Shown in pieces: positions 43,325-52,261 of a DNA stretch of 64,000 nucleotides. The position numbers were made by a program, and so were the translations under genes. This stretch comes from an uncultured Mycoplasmatota bacterium (GTDB taxonomy: Bacteria > Bacillota_I > Bacilli_A > RF39 > UBA660): NCBI GenBank assembly GCA_947302655.1, contig CAMYVW010000002.1:105537-169536 (forward strand), given 5' to 3'. Under the pieces are notes generated by a model that had not been told where the DNA came from, did no database searches, and saw nothing but the letters and a program-made list of their open reading frames with translations. Every line of letters begins with the position of its first letter. Position 1 is the first letter of the stretch.

Positions 43325-45073
43325 ATGAAAAAGAAATTTTTTCTAATAGTTTTTACTTTGCTTGCATGCTTCTTTGGCATAAATAATTATAAAGCTGTAA
43401 CAAGAACTAAAATGGTTGATAGTGATGATGTTACAGTTGTTAATTATGGTACTAGTGCTGATTCCAAATATGCTTATGGTTTTAGAGTAAATAAAAATAG
43501 TAAAATTACTAATACTAATGTTGAAGACTATAATATGATTGATGTTGTAAAATCAGATAATGTTTTAATATTTGTTCCTCAAGATGAATCTGGGTCTGGT
43601 AAATCATATGTATTTATTGAAGATGTAGGAAAATATAATGGAAAAAGAGTCGATTTAAAAGTTACTTACTTTTGGAAAATAAATACTATTGATAATGTTG
43701 ATGTTCATCCATATATAGAACTTAATTTAAATAAAGAAAATGGTTTAATAAATCATTATTTTATTTCAACTGGTTATGAGGTTAAATATGAACCATACTG
43801 TGATGGAAAGCCTTTAAAAGTGAATATGTCTTTAAAACTTGGAGATATTGATTTTTCACAATACTTTGGTATTAAAACAAATACTGGTGATGTTGAAAAT
43901 ATCCAAGCTATTTCTGGATCAGAAGTTTATTATGAAAATAAATCTGGTTATAAATGGGTTTATGATGGTGGATATTCTGATTCTGAAACTTTAGATAGAA
44001 AGTATTCTGCAAGATTTGAACTTGGTTTAACAGATAGTTTTAATTTAATTGTAGGTCCTGGATATGATTTATATTCATTTATAGATAAATTTACTCCTGC
44101 AACTCTTGAAACTATTAATCCTAATACAAATCTTCCTTATTTTACTGAAGAATATATAAAAAGTGAGTTAATAAGTGAGAATACACAAATTTTAAGTGGT
44201 AACTATACATCAAGAGGAGTAGTTACTCTCGAAGCTGGTGCTTATGGACCATATGTTCATCCAACACCAAGTTTATATATTAGAGATATAGATAATGTAC
44301 TTAAAACTAGTACAATCATGAATAAACTTGAAGATAATGTAGCATATGAAGCATATAATCAAGTGCCTTCAGAAAATTATGATTTTTACTACACTGGTTA
44401 TGAATTTGAAGTAGATATACCTGATGATGTTACCATAAATAGTGTTGCAATATATAATGAATCAAATGATAATGTTACCGATTATTTTAATATTGAACAT
44501 ACAGGTAATAAATATACATTTAAAGCTAAAGAAAATATATTAAGTGATAGTAAGTTTTATAGTGATACATATCAATATAAATTTATTACTAAATTAACTG
44601 ATAGGAGTATTGAAGAAGTTATAAAAGATGGAGAGAAAGTATTTACTGCAGTTTCTAAATTAACTGTTAGTCGTGGAGCTAATTCAACTGAAGAGGTATC
44701 AACTAATACTGTATCTACAAAAGTTTTATATAAAAAATCTTATAAAGTTATAACAGAAGTAATTAATGGTGAAATTGATGATTCTGTTGATCCTGTAGTT
44801 CCAGGTGATGATGTAACAATTACATATAAACCTAATTCTGGATATGTTATTTCTAAGATTATAATAGATGGTGAAGAAATTGAAATAGGTGATTATACAG
44901 ACACTTATACATTTAAAAACATTGATAAAGACCATACTATTAAAGTAATTTATGAAATATCTAATCCTAAAACAGGAGCATTTATTAGTATAGGTGCACT
45001 TAGTATATTATTTATTGGATTTGTTTCATTTAGTCTATATTCTAAACGTAAAAATAAATTTTATAAAATATAA
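43325..45073 (+). CDS. Secreted wall-anchored protein with NPKTG sorting signal
   Basis: 582 residues. A signal peptide (1-25) is followed by a large beta-rich exported region, a repeat resembling the divergent InlB B-repeat (VINGEIDDSVDPVVPGDDVT, then YKPNSGYVISKIIIDG), and a C-terminal sorting signal: NPKTG, a hydrophobic helix and the basic tail SKRKNKFYKI. NPKTG is a variant of LPxTG. ATG 43325 follows GTGAT; the GTG at 43319 is upstream of it. The closest relative in the window is the protein at 55611, with the same terminal signal. Ligand unknown. Confidence 0.75.
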   Translation: MKKKFFLIVFTLLACFFGINNYKAVTRTKMVDSDDVTVVNYGTSADSKYAYGFRVNKNSKITNTNVEDYNMIDVVKSDNVLIFVPQDESGSGKSYVFIEDVGKYNGKRVDLKVTYFWKINTIDNVDVHPYIELNLNKENGLINHYFISTGYEVKYEPYCDGKPLKVNMSLKLGDIDFSQYFGIKTNTGDVENIQAISGSEVYYENKSGYKWVYDGGYSDSETLDRKYSARFELGLTDSFNLIVGPGYDLYSFIDKFTPATLETINPNTNLPYFTEEYIKSELISENTQILSGNYTSRGVVTLEAGAYGPYVHPTPSLYIRDIDNVLKTSTIMNKLEDNVAYEAYNQVPSENYDFYYTGYEFEVDIPDDVTINSVAIYNESNDNVTDYFNIEHTGNKYTFKAKENILSDSKFYSDTYQYKFITKLTDRSIEEVIKDGEKVFTAVSKLTVSRGANSTEEVSTNTVSTKVLYKKSYKVITEVINGEIDDSVDPVVPGDDVTITYKPNSGYVISKIIIDGEEIEIGDYTDTYTFKNIDKDHTIKVIYEISNPKTGAFISIGALSILFIGFVSFSLYSKRKNKFYKI

Positions 45074-45110
45074 TTAATAATTCAAAATCATAATACATAT
45101 AAAAAAGTAC

Positions 45111-45139
45111 TTGAAATAGGGTAATTTATATGTTATTAT
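45111..45139 (+). promoter_or_regulatory. Promoter of tRNA-Ala
   Basis: TTGAAA, 17-base spacer, TATTAT with upstream TG. Confidence 0.65.
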
Positions 45140-45153
45140 GATTTTGTCCTTTT

Positions 45154-45230
45154 GGGGAATTAGCTCAGCTGGCTAGAGCACCTGCCCTGCACGCAGGGGG
45201 TCAAGGGTTCGAATCCCTTATTCTCCACCA
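45154..45230 (+). tRNA. tRNA-Ala (anticodon UGC)
   Basis: GGGGAAT acceptor with ATTCTCC (G-U included), anticodon TGC in CTGCCCTGCACGCAG, CCA encoded. Confidence 0.95.
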
Positions 45231-45240
45231 TTTGGAATTT

Positions 45241-45267
45241 AACTAGTAATATTTACTAGTTTTTTTA
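45241..45267 (+). terminator. Terminator of tRNA-Ala
   Basis: AACTAGTAA and TTACTAGTT stem with T-run. Confidence 0.8.
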
Positions 45268-45286
45268 TGGAATATTTTAATAATTA

Positions 45287-45295
45287 TGTTATAAT
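45287..45295 (+). promoter_or_regulatory. Extended -10 promoter of the gene at 45318
   Basis: TGTTATAAT followed by TGGTGAT and ATG 45318. Confidence 0.55.
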
Positions 45296-45317
45296 TTATT
45301 TGAAGCTGGTGATTTAT

Positions 45318-45818
45318 ATGAAAGACGAAGATATAGTTACTTCAATTGATAGTTATAGTGATCTTCAAATTCAACGTGATAAACTTAAAAGGGAAATGAA
45401 GAGATTTATCAGTACTAATAACAGAGAAAATAAAAAAACATTGGATAAGGCAGAGAAACTATTAAGTAAAACTGAGGATGCACTTAAAACTCTTCATGAT
45501 GATATTATGAATGATATTAAATTACTTAACGAGAATGCTTTAAATGAAATTTCTAGTTCTCTTTTTGAAAAAACTCTTCAATTTAATGCTGAAATTAGGG
45601 ATTTAAATCATAAAAGAGAAGAAGCTGTTATAAATGCAAAAGAAATTTTAATTAAAAGAGAAATAAGTGGTGAGGTATCTTCTGATATTATGAAAGATGA
45701 ATATGAACCACAAATCTATGATGTTGAATCTAAGATTAAAATATATAGATATTTTATGGATAACATTAAATATACTTTAGATGATTTAGATCAACAAAAT
45801 ACTTTAGGTTTAAAATAA
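45318..45818 (+). CDS. Unknown coiled-coil protein, 166 residues
   Basis: Strongly helical and charged: QIQRDKLKREMKRFIS, TLDKAEKLLSKTEDALKTLH, FNAEIRDLNHKREEAVINAK and a final MDNIKYTLDDLDQQN. No membrane segment. The start is ATG 45318 behind GGTGAT; an open frame reaches back to 45267 but begins inside the tRNA terminator. The family is not recognised. Confidence 0.6.
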   Translation: MKDEDIVTSIDSYSDLQIQRDKLKREMKRFISTNNRENKKTLDKAEKLLSKTEDALKTLHDDIMNDIKLLNENALNEISSSLFEKTLQFNAEIRDLNHKREEAVINAKEILIKREISGEVSSDIMKDEYEPQIYDVESKIKIYRYFMDNIKYTLDDLDQQNTLGLK

Positions 45819-45819
45819 T

Positions 45820-45848
45820 AAAAAAAAGCACTAAGTGCTATTTTTTTT
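45820..45848. terminator. Bidirectional terminator
   Basis: AGCACT and AGTGCT stem between long A- and T-runs, shared by the coiled-coil gene and the convergent YolD-like gene. Confidence 0.75.
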
Positions 45849-46173
45849 ATATTTCTTTAACATCAAGTATATTTGTAAATAAAATCATTTTTTTGTTTAA
45901 ATAGATAGCTTTATGCATAGGATCTAGTTTATTTATAATACCTTGTTTAACAGCAATTTTGTGGTTTTCATAGACTTTAATTTCTATTTCTTTTTTGTTG
46001 TTATATGCATCTATTATAATATTTTCTAGTTCTGATATTTGATCCTCAGATAAATCTGGTTTTGAATATACTTCTTTATTCTCAACTGATTCTTTTATTT
46101 CTTTTTCTGATAATACCGAATAAAATGGAGCCCATTTCATCATCCCTCTGTCTTCATTTTGATTATTATTCAT
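45847..46173 (-). CDS. YolD-like protein
   Basis: 108 residues. DRGMMKWAPFYSVLSEKEIK is the YolD signature, followed by a beta-rich part (KEIEIKVYENHKIAVKQGII). YolD-like genes sit next to UvrX/UmuC-type polymerases in Firmicutes and are thought to play the UmuD-like accessory part. The ATG overlaps the end of the upstream polymerase gene by 8 bases and GGAGG lies within the end of that gene, so the two are coupled. Confidence 0.85.
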   Translation of the reverse strand: MNNNQNEDRGMMKWAPFYSVLSEKEIKESVENKEVYSKPDLSEDQISELENIIIDAYNNKKEIEIKVYENHKIAVKQGIINKLDPMHKAIYLNKKMILFTNILDVKEI

Positions 46174-47413
46174 GGTGACCTCCTATTTTTTCATTTCTTT
46201 CCATAATCGTAGAGTCTTCTAGTAAAGCTGATGCTTTAACTAAGCTATTTTTCCCAAATTTATTTTTTACAAAATCAATAGAGTGATTTAATTTTTCATC
46301 TTTTACTTCTTTTTCATAATCAGAAAATAAATTAAGTTGTATGGAATCATTTTTAGATAGTTTTCCAACTGAAATCATTATTTTTCTTATTGCTGATCCG
46401 TCGTAATAATCTTCAATCAATTGATGACATATTTTTGATATTTCTTTAGGATTTCTTGTTGGAGCATCTAGTTTTCTGGAGTGATAAAATCCTCCAGTTA
46501 CGTATTTATTATATCCAAGTCCAAAACCTATTAATTGACAATCATAGTTTGATGCTCTAAGACGAGTGCAGACTACTTCTACCATTTCATCTACTAATAT
46601 TCCAATATTTGCTCTGAAATAGTCTTTATGAAGCATCTGACTATGCGAAAAAGATTTTTCTTTTGGTGGTACTTTTAAATCACTAATAATACTATCATCA
46701 AGTCCATTACAATTACGCCATAGTTCAACGCCCATAACTCCATATCTTTTCTTTAAATCTTCTTTACTATGGTTTGCAACATCACCAATTGTATACATTC
46801 CTAAAGTATTTAATTTTTTTTGCATGGCAGGACCAATACCCCACATATCTGATAGTGGAGTAATTTTCCATAGTTTTTTTTCTACATCTTCCATAGTCCA
46901 TTTAGCAATACCATTTTTATATAGTTTGGCCTCTCTATCCATAGCAACTTTCGCCAAAAGCATATTAGGACCTATACCACAGTTTGCTGTAAGTCCGGTT
47001 TTTTCTTCAACAGTTTTAAGTATTTCTTCAGCAAGTTCTATATCTGTTTTATTATAGTATTTAAGATAAGATGTTACATCTAAAAAACACTCATCTATAG
47101 AGTATATATGTAAATCTTTTGAGTCGACAAAATCTAAATATACATTTATTACATCTTTACTCTTTTGTTGATAAAGTTTCATTCTCGGATCAACAATCAT
47201 ATATTTTATATCTTTAGGAATTTCATATAATCTTCCTCGAGATTTAATACCTTTTTTCTTTAAACAAGGGGTTATTGCAAGGGTTAGAGCACCTTGTCCT
47301 TGTGTTGTTGATGCAACTACTAAAGGTGTTTTAAAAGGGTCAAGACCACGGTCTATACATTCACAAGATGCAAAGAAACTTTTTAAGTCAATACACATGA
47401 ATGTCCTTTTCAT
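46166..47413 (-). CDS. Y-family DNA polymerase (UvrX/DinB type)
   Basis: 415 residues: FMCIDLKSFFASCECIDRGL with the metal-binding Asp, YSIDECFLDVTSYL with the catalytic Asp-Glu pair, helix-hairpin-helix GIGPAMQKKLNTLGMYTIGD and a little-finger domain. It copies past damaged bases. It heads a polymerase-yolD operon. The region upstream carries a TGGTATAAT box on the minus strand near 47440 and no LexA box that I can see. Confidence 0.9.
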   Translation of the reverse strand: MKRTFMCIDLKSFFASCECIDRGLDPFKTPLVVASTTQGQGALTLAITPCLKKKGIKSRGRLYEIPKDIKYMIVDPRMKLYQQKSKDVINVYLDFVDSKDLHIYSIDECFLDVTSYLKYYNKTDIELAEEILKTVEEKTGLTANCGIGPNMLLAKVAMDREAKLYKNGIAKWTMEDVEKKLWKITPLSDMWGIGPAMQKKLNTLGMYTIGDVANHSKEDLKKRYGVMGVELWRNCNGLDDSIISDLKVPPKEKSFSHSQMLHKDYFRANIGILVDEMVEVVCTRLRASNYDCQLIGFGLGYNKYVTGGFYHSRKLDAPTRNPKEISKICHQLIEDYYDGSAIRKIMISVGKLSKNDSIQLNLFSDYEKEVKDEKLNHSIDFVKNKFGKNSLVKASALLEDSTIMERNEKIGGHHE

Positions 47414-47510
47414 ATAACCACCCTCTAACTTAATTAAATTATACCATATATTATATAAGATATTTTTAGAAATTTATGGTAAAATACATACGTATAAACG
47501 GGTGATATAT

Positions 47511-48170
47511 ATGTTAAAGAAGAAACTTGATATTATTTATGAAGATAAATATATAATTGCTATAAATAAACCTAGTAAACTTCTTACAATAGCTTCTAAT
47601 AGAAAAAAAGAGAAAACTTTATATCATGAAGTAAGTGAATACGTTAAGAAAAAACATAAATCTAATAAGATATTTATTGTTCATAGACTTGATAAGGATA
47701 CCTCTGGTGTTGTTTTATTTGCTAAAAATGAAAGTATAAAAAGAAAATTACAAGATAACTGGGATAAAATAGCACTAAAAAGAGAATATATTGCTCTTGT
47801 TTATGGCAAAGTAAAAGAAAAAGAAAAAGTACTTAAAAATAAGCTTGTTGAAACTAAAACTAATTTGGTATATATAGATGATAATAGCAAGTTTGGAAAA
47901 CTTGCTATAACTAAATATAATCTAATTAAATATGTTAATAATACTTCGCTTTTAAATATAGAAATATTAACAGGAAGAAAAAATCAAATAAGAGTTCAGC
48001 TTTCTAATATTGGTAATCCCATTATTGGTGATATAAAATATGGATTAAAAAAGAGTTTTTATAATAGGTTAATGCTTCATGCAAGTAAACTAGAGATTAT
48101 TCATCCTTTTACTGGAGAAAATTTAGTTCTTGATGCAAAGCTTCCTAAGGAGTTTAAATCTCTAATTTAA
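47511..48170 (+). CDS. RluA/RluD-family pseudouridine synthase
   Basis: 219 residues with the catalytic Asp in VHRLDKDTSGVVLFAK and the LTGRKNQIRVQLSNIGNPII motif. There is no S4 domain, so the protein resembles the shorter RluA-type enzymes that modify 23S rRNA and sometimes tRNA. ATG 47511 follows GGGTGAT; the in-frame start at 47502 overlaps that site. Exact target site unknown. Confidence 0.85.
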   Translation: MLKKKLDIIYEDKYIIAINKPSKLLTIASNRKKEKTLYHEVSEYVKKKHKSNKIFIVHRLDKDTSGVVLFAKNESIKRKLQDNWDKIALKREYIALVYGKVKEKEKVLKNKLVETKTNLVYIDDNSKFGKLAITKYNLIKYVNNTSLLNIEILTGRKNQIRVQLSNIGNPIIGDIKYGLKKSFYNRLMLHASKLEIIHPFTGENLVLDAKLPKEFKSLI

Positions 48171-48213
48171 AATAGAAAATACTTGTGTTAAAATAATTTG
48201 TGGAGGAATTTTT

Positions 48214-48972
48214 ATGTTAAAAGTAAATAATTTATCTGTAAGTGTTAATGATAAAATATTACTTTCAGATTTTAATATAGATATTAATGATGGTGAAATT
48301 CATGTTTTAATGGGACCTAATGGTGCTGGTAAAAGTACATTATGTAAAGTCTTATTTAATAATCCTGATTACACTATAAATAGTGGAAATATTATATTTA
48401 ATAATGTTGATATAACAAATATGGATCCATCAGAAATTAGTAAACTTGGAATGTATATTGTAAATCAAAGTCCTATTTCTATTGAAGGAGTTTCAAATGC
48501 AGAAATGCTTAGAATAGCTTTAGAAGAAAGAACAGGAGAAAAAGTAGGAATCTTTAAATTTAATAAAGAATTAGAAGATGTATGCACTAAATTAAATATT
48601 CCTAAAGATTTTATATTTAGAGGAATTAATGAAGGTATGTCTGGTGGAGAAAGAAAGAAAAATGAACTTCTTCACATGTGGATCTTAAAACCATCATTTA
48701 TAATTTTAGATGAGATAGATTCAGGTCTTGATGTTGATGCATTAAAAATTGTTGCAAATAATTTAATTGAATATAAAAAAGAATATAATTGTAGCATTCT
48801 AATTGTGACACATCATGAAAAATTAATTGAACTTATGCATCCAGATTATGTTCATATTGTAAAAAATGGAAAAGTATCTAAAACAGGTGATTATAATCTT
48901 GCTATAAATACTTTAAAAGAAGGATTTATAAACGGGACACTTGATATGACTGGAAGTATTAGTAATGAATAA
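48214..48972 (+). CDS. sufC: SUF Fe-S assembly ATPase SufC
   Basis: 252-residue ABC-type ATPase without membrane domains: Walker A GPNGAGKSTL, signature MSGGERKKNEL, Walker B FIILDEIDSGLD and the H-loop THHEKL. The DEIDSGLD and ERKKNE forms are typical for SufC. It powers the SufB/D scaffold. GGAGG precedes the ATG, and the last 8 bases overlap the next gene. Confidence 0.95.
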   Translation: MLKVNNLSVSVNDKILLSDFNIDINDGEIHVLMGPNGAGKSTLCKVLFNNPDYTINSGNIIFNNVDITNMDPSEISKLGMYIVNQSPISIEGVSNAEMLRIALEERTGEKVGIFKFNKELEDVCTKLNIPKDFIFRGINEGMSGGERKKNELLHMWILKPSFIILDEIDSGLDVDALKIVANNLIEYKKEYNCSILIVTHHEKLIELMHPDYVHIVKNGKVSKTGDYNLAINTLKEGFINGTLDMTGSISNE

Positions 48973-49594
48973 TATAAAGAAGAAGAGTGATTATATTATT
49001 TTAGATAAGAATAATATAAATTCACTTCAAGATAATAACTGCTATATTTTTGATAAAGCATTACTTACTGATAATATATGTATTAATATTCCCGATGGTT
49101 ATAATTTAGAGTTTTATTTAATTAATTATGAAGGTGATAAATTAGATATTACTTTTAATCAAAATAATAATTCATTTGTTATATTTAGTTTTTCTATAAT
49201 TAATAATATGAAATCAAATTATAAAATTTTTAATAATGTAAATGGTTCTAATAACAAAACTATAATTAAAGGTAGAATATATAATAATGTTGATGCTGAT
49301 ACTACTTGCTTAGTTAGTGGAGATATTAAAAAGGATACTGTTAATAATGATTATACAGAAGATGTTAGAGGTCTTAATTTATATTCTAATAATCTTGTTA
49401 TAAAACCTGATTTAATCGTATCAACTAATGAAGTAGTTGCAAATCATATGGTAACAATTGGTAATTTTGAAGAAAATAAAATTACATATTTAAAAGAAAA
49501 AGGAATTGGTGAAGAAAATGTTAAGAAATTGCTTTTAAGCAATTTCTTAAAAGGAATTTTTCCTCATGAATTAACAGATGATGATAATGATTAA
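48965..49594 (+). CDS. Short SufB/SufD-like scaffold protein
   Basis: 209 residues, about half of a normal SufD (about 430) or SufB (about 465). The middle is an Asn-rich stretch compatible with a beta-helix, and the end matches the SufBD C-terminus: NLVIKPDLIVSTNEVVANHM, VTIGNFEENKITYLKEKGI, EENVKKLLLSNFLKGI. The catalytic region found before this in SufB/D is shortened. It overlaps sufC by 8 bases. There is no second SufB/D gene in the window, so this may be the only scaffold partner. SufB versus SufD cannot be decided by eye; D is suggested by position after sufC. Confidence 0.75.
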   Translation: MNNIKKKSDYIILDKNNINSLQDNNCYIFDKALLTDNICINIPDGYNLEFYLINYEGDKLDITFNQNNNSFVIFSFSIINNMKSNYKIFNNVNGSNNKTIIKGRIYNNVDADTTCLVSGDIKKDTVNNDYTEDVRGLNLYSNNLVIKPDLIVSTNEVVANHMVTIGNFEENKITYLKEKGIGEENVKKLLLSNFLKGIFPHELTDDDND

Positions 49595-49623
49595 ATATTA
49601 ATTAGTTGGAGGTGAAAAGATAT

Positions 49624-50820
49624 ATGAATCGTGATGATTTTCCAATGCTTAATCAAGATATAATATATTTTGATAATGGAGCTACAACTTTTAAACCACA
49701 ATCTGTAATAAACGCTATTACTGATTATTATGAGAATTATTCGGCTAATGCTCATAGGGGTGACTATGATATTTCATATAAAGTAGATTTAGCATATGAA
49801 AATGTTAGAGAAGAAGTAAGAGATTTTATTAATGCTAAAAATAAAGAAGAAATTATTTTTACATCTGGTACTACTATGTCACTTAATATGGTAGCTGATA
49901 GTTTCTTTAAAAAGTATTTAGAAGCTGGTGATGAAGTATTAATTACAAAAACAGAACATGCTTCTAATGTGTTACCTTGGTTCAATTTAGCGAATGAAAT
50001 AGGTATTAAAGTTAATTATATAGATCTTGATTCTGATTATCATGTAACTATTGATAATGTATTAAAAGCAATTACTCCTAAAACTAAAGTTATATCACTA
50101 GCTTATATTACCAATGTAATTGGTGATATAAGACCAATTAAAGAAATATGTAAAATAGCTCATGAAAGAAATATTTTTGTTATCATTGATGCAGCTCAAG
50201 CTATTGCACATAAAAAAATTGATGTTCAAGATTTAGATGTTGATTTTTTAGCTTTTTCAGCTCATAAAATGTATGGACCTACTGGTGTTGGTGTTTTATA
50301 TGGTAAGAAAGAATTACTAGATGAAGCTAACTGCTATATGCTTGGTGGAGGAATGAATGAGTCTTTTGATAGTGAAAAAGAGATATTATTAAAATCACTT
50401 CCATATAAGTTTGAAGCTGGAACACAAAATATTGCTGGAGTTATTGGTTTAGGTGCTGCTATTAAATATATAAGTAATATTGGTTTAGATAATATTAATA
50501 TTTATGAAATGAAACTTAGAAATTATTTAGTTGAAAAATTAGAAAAGTATTCTTATATAGATATAATTAATTATGAAGCTGATAGTGCTATTGTTTCATT
50601 TAATGTTGATAAGATTTTTTCTCAAGATATAGCTTACTACTTAAATAAATATAAAGTATGTGTTAGAGCTGGTAATCACTGTGCTAAACTCGTTAAAAAT
50701 GTAACAGGTGTTACAAACTCTGTTAGAATTAGTTTATCTTTTTATAACACTGAAGAAGAAATTGATGAAGTTGTAAGTTTACTTAGTGATTATGAAAAAA
50801 TTAGAAATGAGATGATTTAA
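49624..50820 (+). CDS. sufS: Cysteine desulfurase SufS
   Basis: 398-residue PLP enzyme that takes sulfur from cysteine. YFDNGATTFKPQSVI, THAS-like KTEHASNVLPW, the PLP lysine in FSAHKMYGPTGVG, GGGMNESF and the active Cys in VRAGNHCAKLVK mark a class II desulfurase. ATG 49624 lies after GGAGGTGA; the in-frame TTG at 49606 includes that site. The stop codon touches the sufU start. Confidence 0.95.
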   Translation: MNRDDFPMLNQDIIYFDNGATTFKPQSVINAITDYYENYSANAHRGDYDISYKVDLAYENVREEVRDFINAKNKEEIIFTSGTTMSLNMVADSFFKKYLEAGDEVLITKTEHASNVLPWFNLANEIGIKVNYIDLDSDYHVTIDNVLKAITPKTKVISLAYITNVIGDIRPIKEICKIAHERNIFVIIDAAQAIAHKKIDVQDLDVDFLAFSAHKMYGPTGVGVLYGKKELLDEANCYMLGGGMNESFDSEKEILLKSLPYKFEAGTQNIAGVIGLGAAIKYISNIGLDNINIYEMKLRNYLVEKLEKYSYIDIINYEADSAIVSFNVDKIFSQDIAYYLNKYKVCVRAGNHCAKLVKNVTGVTNSVRISLSFYNTEEEIDEVVSLLSDYEKIRNEMI

Positions 50821-51246
50821 ATGAATGATGAACTAAAAAAAGAAATAATTTTAGAACATTATTCTCATCCATCTAATTATGAAAAGATTATTGATGATTC
50901 ATATGTAAAAATTAATACTAATAATGAGTCATGTATCGATAATTTAAATTTTTATATTAAAATAGAGGATAATATAATTAAAGATATCAAATTTGAAGGT
51001 GAAGCATGTGCTATTAGTATGGCATCATCTTCTATTGCAACTGATAATCTAATAGGTAAAACTATTAATGATGCAATTAATTATATTAATGATTTTGATA
51101 ATATGATTAATCAAAAACCATATAATGAAGAAAACTTAAATGAAGCATGTGCTTTTTGTGATATATATAAACAAAATAATCGAAAAAACTGTGCTTTTTT
51201 ACCTTATAAGGGATTAAAGAAATATTTAGAAGAATATAATAAATAA
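50821..51246 (+). CDS. sufU: SufU zinc-dependent sulfur acceptor
   Basis: 141 residues. The three conserved cysteines are in NESCIDNLNF, GEACAISMAS and NRKNCAFLPYKGL, with an Asp after the first, as in SufU, which accepts persulfide sulfur from SufS through a zinc site. The start follows the sufS stop without gap. It ends the operon; sufB, which follows sufU in B. subtilis, is absent. Confidence 0.9.
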   Translation: MNDELKKEIILEHYSHPSNYEKIIDDSYVKINTNNESCIDNLNFYIKIEDNIIKDIKFEGEACAISMASSSIATDNLIGKTINDAINYINDFDNMINQKPYNEENLNEACAFCDIYKQNNRKNCAFLPYKGLKKYLEEYNK

Positions 51247-51247
51247 T

Positions 51248-51278
51248 AAGTCATTATTTTAAATAATGACTTTTTTTT
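51248..51278 (+). terminator. Terminator of the suf operon
   Basis: AAGTCATTATTT and AAATAATGACTT stem with T8. Confidence 0.85.
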
Positions 51279-51326
51279 GCAAATATTAATCTTATATGTT
51301 AGAATAACTCCCCAGGAAGTGATTAT

Positions 51327-52214
51327 ATGAAGGAAATATATTATCCCGGTATTCAACAATTATTTAAAGTTGAAAAAAAAGTTGTAAATAGTTTGAGAAG
51401 TATGTCACCTTATGAAATTTTAAGTGCTGACATTGATAATTATAAAGGTGATTTAAAGAAAACTTTAAAACAAGCTTTTGCTGAAATTAAAAATGTAACG
51501 CTTAATTTTTTTAGTGCAGATTCTAATTGGTATTTAAAATTGATTGAATTAGAAAATACACTTGATAGTGAACTTGAATCATGTGAAAATGATCCAGTAA
51601 AACTATACAATTTTTATTTTAATAGAATAGGGAACCTTAGTTATTCAGTCTTAAATGATGTAAATAATACATGCATTGCTTATTCAAAATCTATTGAAAA
51701 AGCACCAATTGAAGAGGTAAGCTCAATCAACGAATATATTTTTACTTTAAAATCATATGTTGTAAATAATCATGATATTATAAATAATACTTTTGTTGTA
51801 GATAAAAAAAGTAATTATTTAAATTGTCCTATTGTTTATCATGGAAATAGTTCTAAAATGTCTGATTTAATATATTCTTTATTTCCTCTTAATATGAATG
51901 TTGGTAGAGTTGATATTGTTTCTGTTGATGAATCAAATATATTACTTATGGTAAAAAATGGTGATACCGCTGCAACAATTACTATTAATATGGGACAAGA
52001 TACAGTTTCCATAAAATATTTTATTCCTGAAGTATATAATGTAGGTGAAGCAAGAAGTTTACCAGGAATTGAAAATAAAAACGTTAACTTAAATGATTGG
52101 GTTACTGGCATTATACTTTATGAAAAGAATTTGCTTACTGATGTTTTATTTGATTTAATATCAAGAATTCCTTGTGATCACGAAGAAATGCTTTTTAATG
52201 GAAGAGTAAGATAA
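51327..52214 (+). CDS. Unknown protein, 295 residues
   Basis: No signal peptide or membrane segment. The first 130 residues look helical (IQQLFKVEKKVVNSLRSM, DLKKTLKQAFAEIKNV), the rest mixed alpha/beta (NVGRVDIVSVDESNILLMV, DTAATITINMGQDTVSI). GGAAGTGAT precedes the ATG. The family is not recognised. It is a single-gene unit between the suf terminator and the T-box promoter. Confidence 0.6.
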   Translation: MKEIYYPGIQQLFKVEKKVVNSLRSMSPYEILSADIDNYKGDLKKTLKQAFAEIKNVTLNFFSADSNWYLKLIELENTLDSELESCENDPVKLYNFYFNRIGNLSYSVLNDVNNTCIAYSKSIEKAPIEEVSSINEYIFTLKSYVVNNHDIINNTFVVDKKSNYLNCPIVYHGNSSKMSDLIYSLFPLNMNVGRVDIVSVDESNILLMVKNGDTAATITINMGQDTVSIKYFIPEVYNVGEARSLPGIENKNVNLNDWVTGIILYEKNLLTDVLFDLISRIPCDHEEMLFNGRVR

Positions 52215-52226
52215 TTTATAATATTC

Positions 52227-52255
52227 TTGAAAAAAAGTTAAAAAAATGCTATATT
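52227..52255 (+). promoter_or_regulatory. Promoter of the serine T-box operon
   Basis: TTGAAA, 17-base spacer, TATATT with upstream TG; transcription would begin near 52262. Confidence 0.7.
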
Positions 52256-52261
52256 AACACA

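Noticed and set aside
44726..44935. 69-residue Ile/Asn-rich frame on the minus strand
   Set aside because: Antisense to the surface protein gene, no ribosome site, composition explained by the complement of Gly/Asp/Lys-rich repeats.
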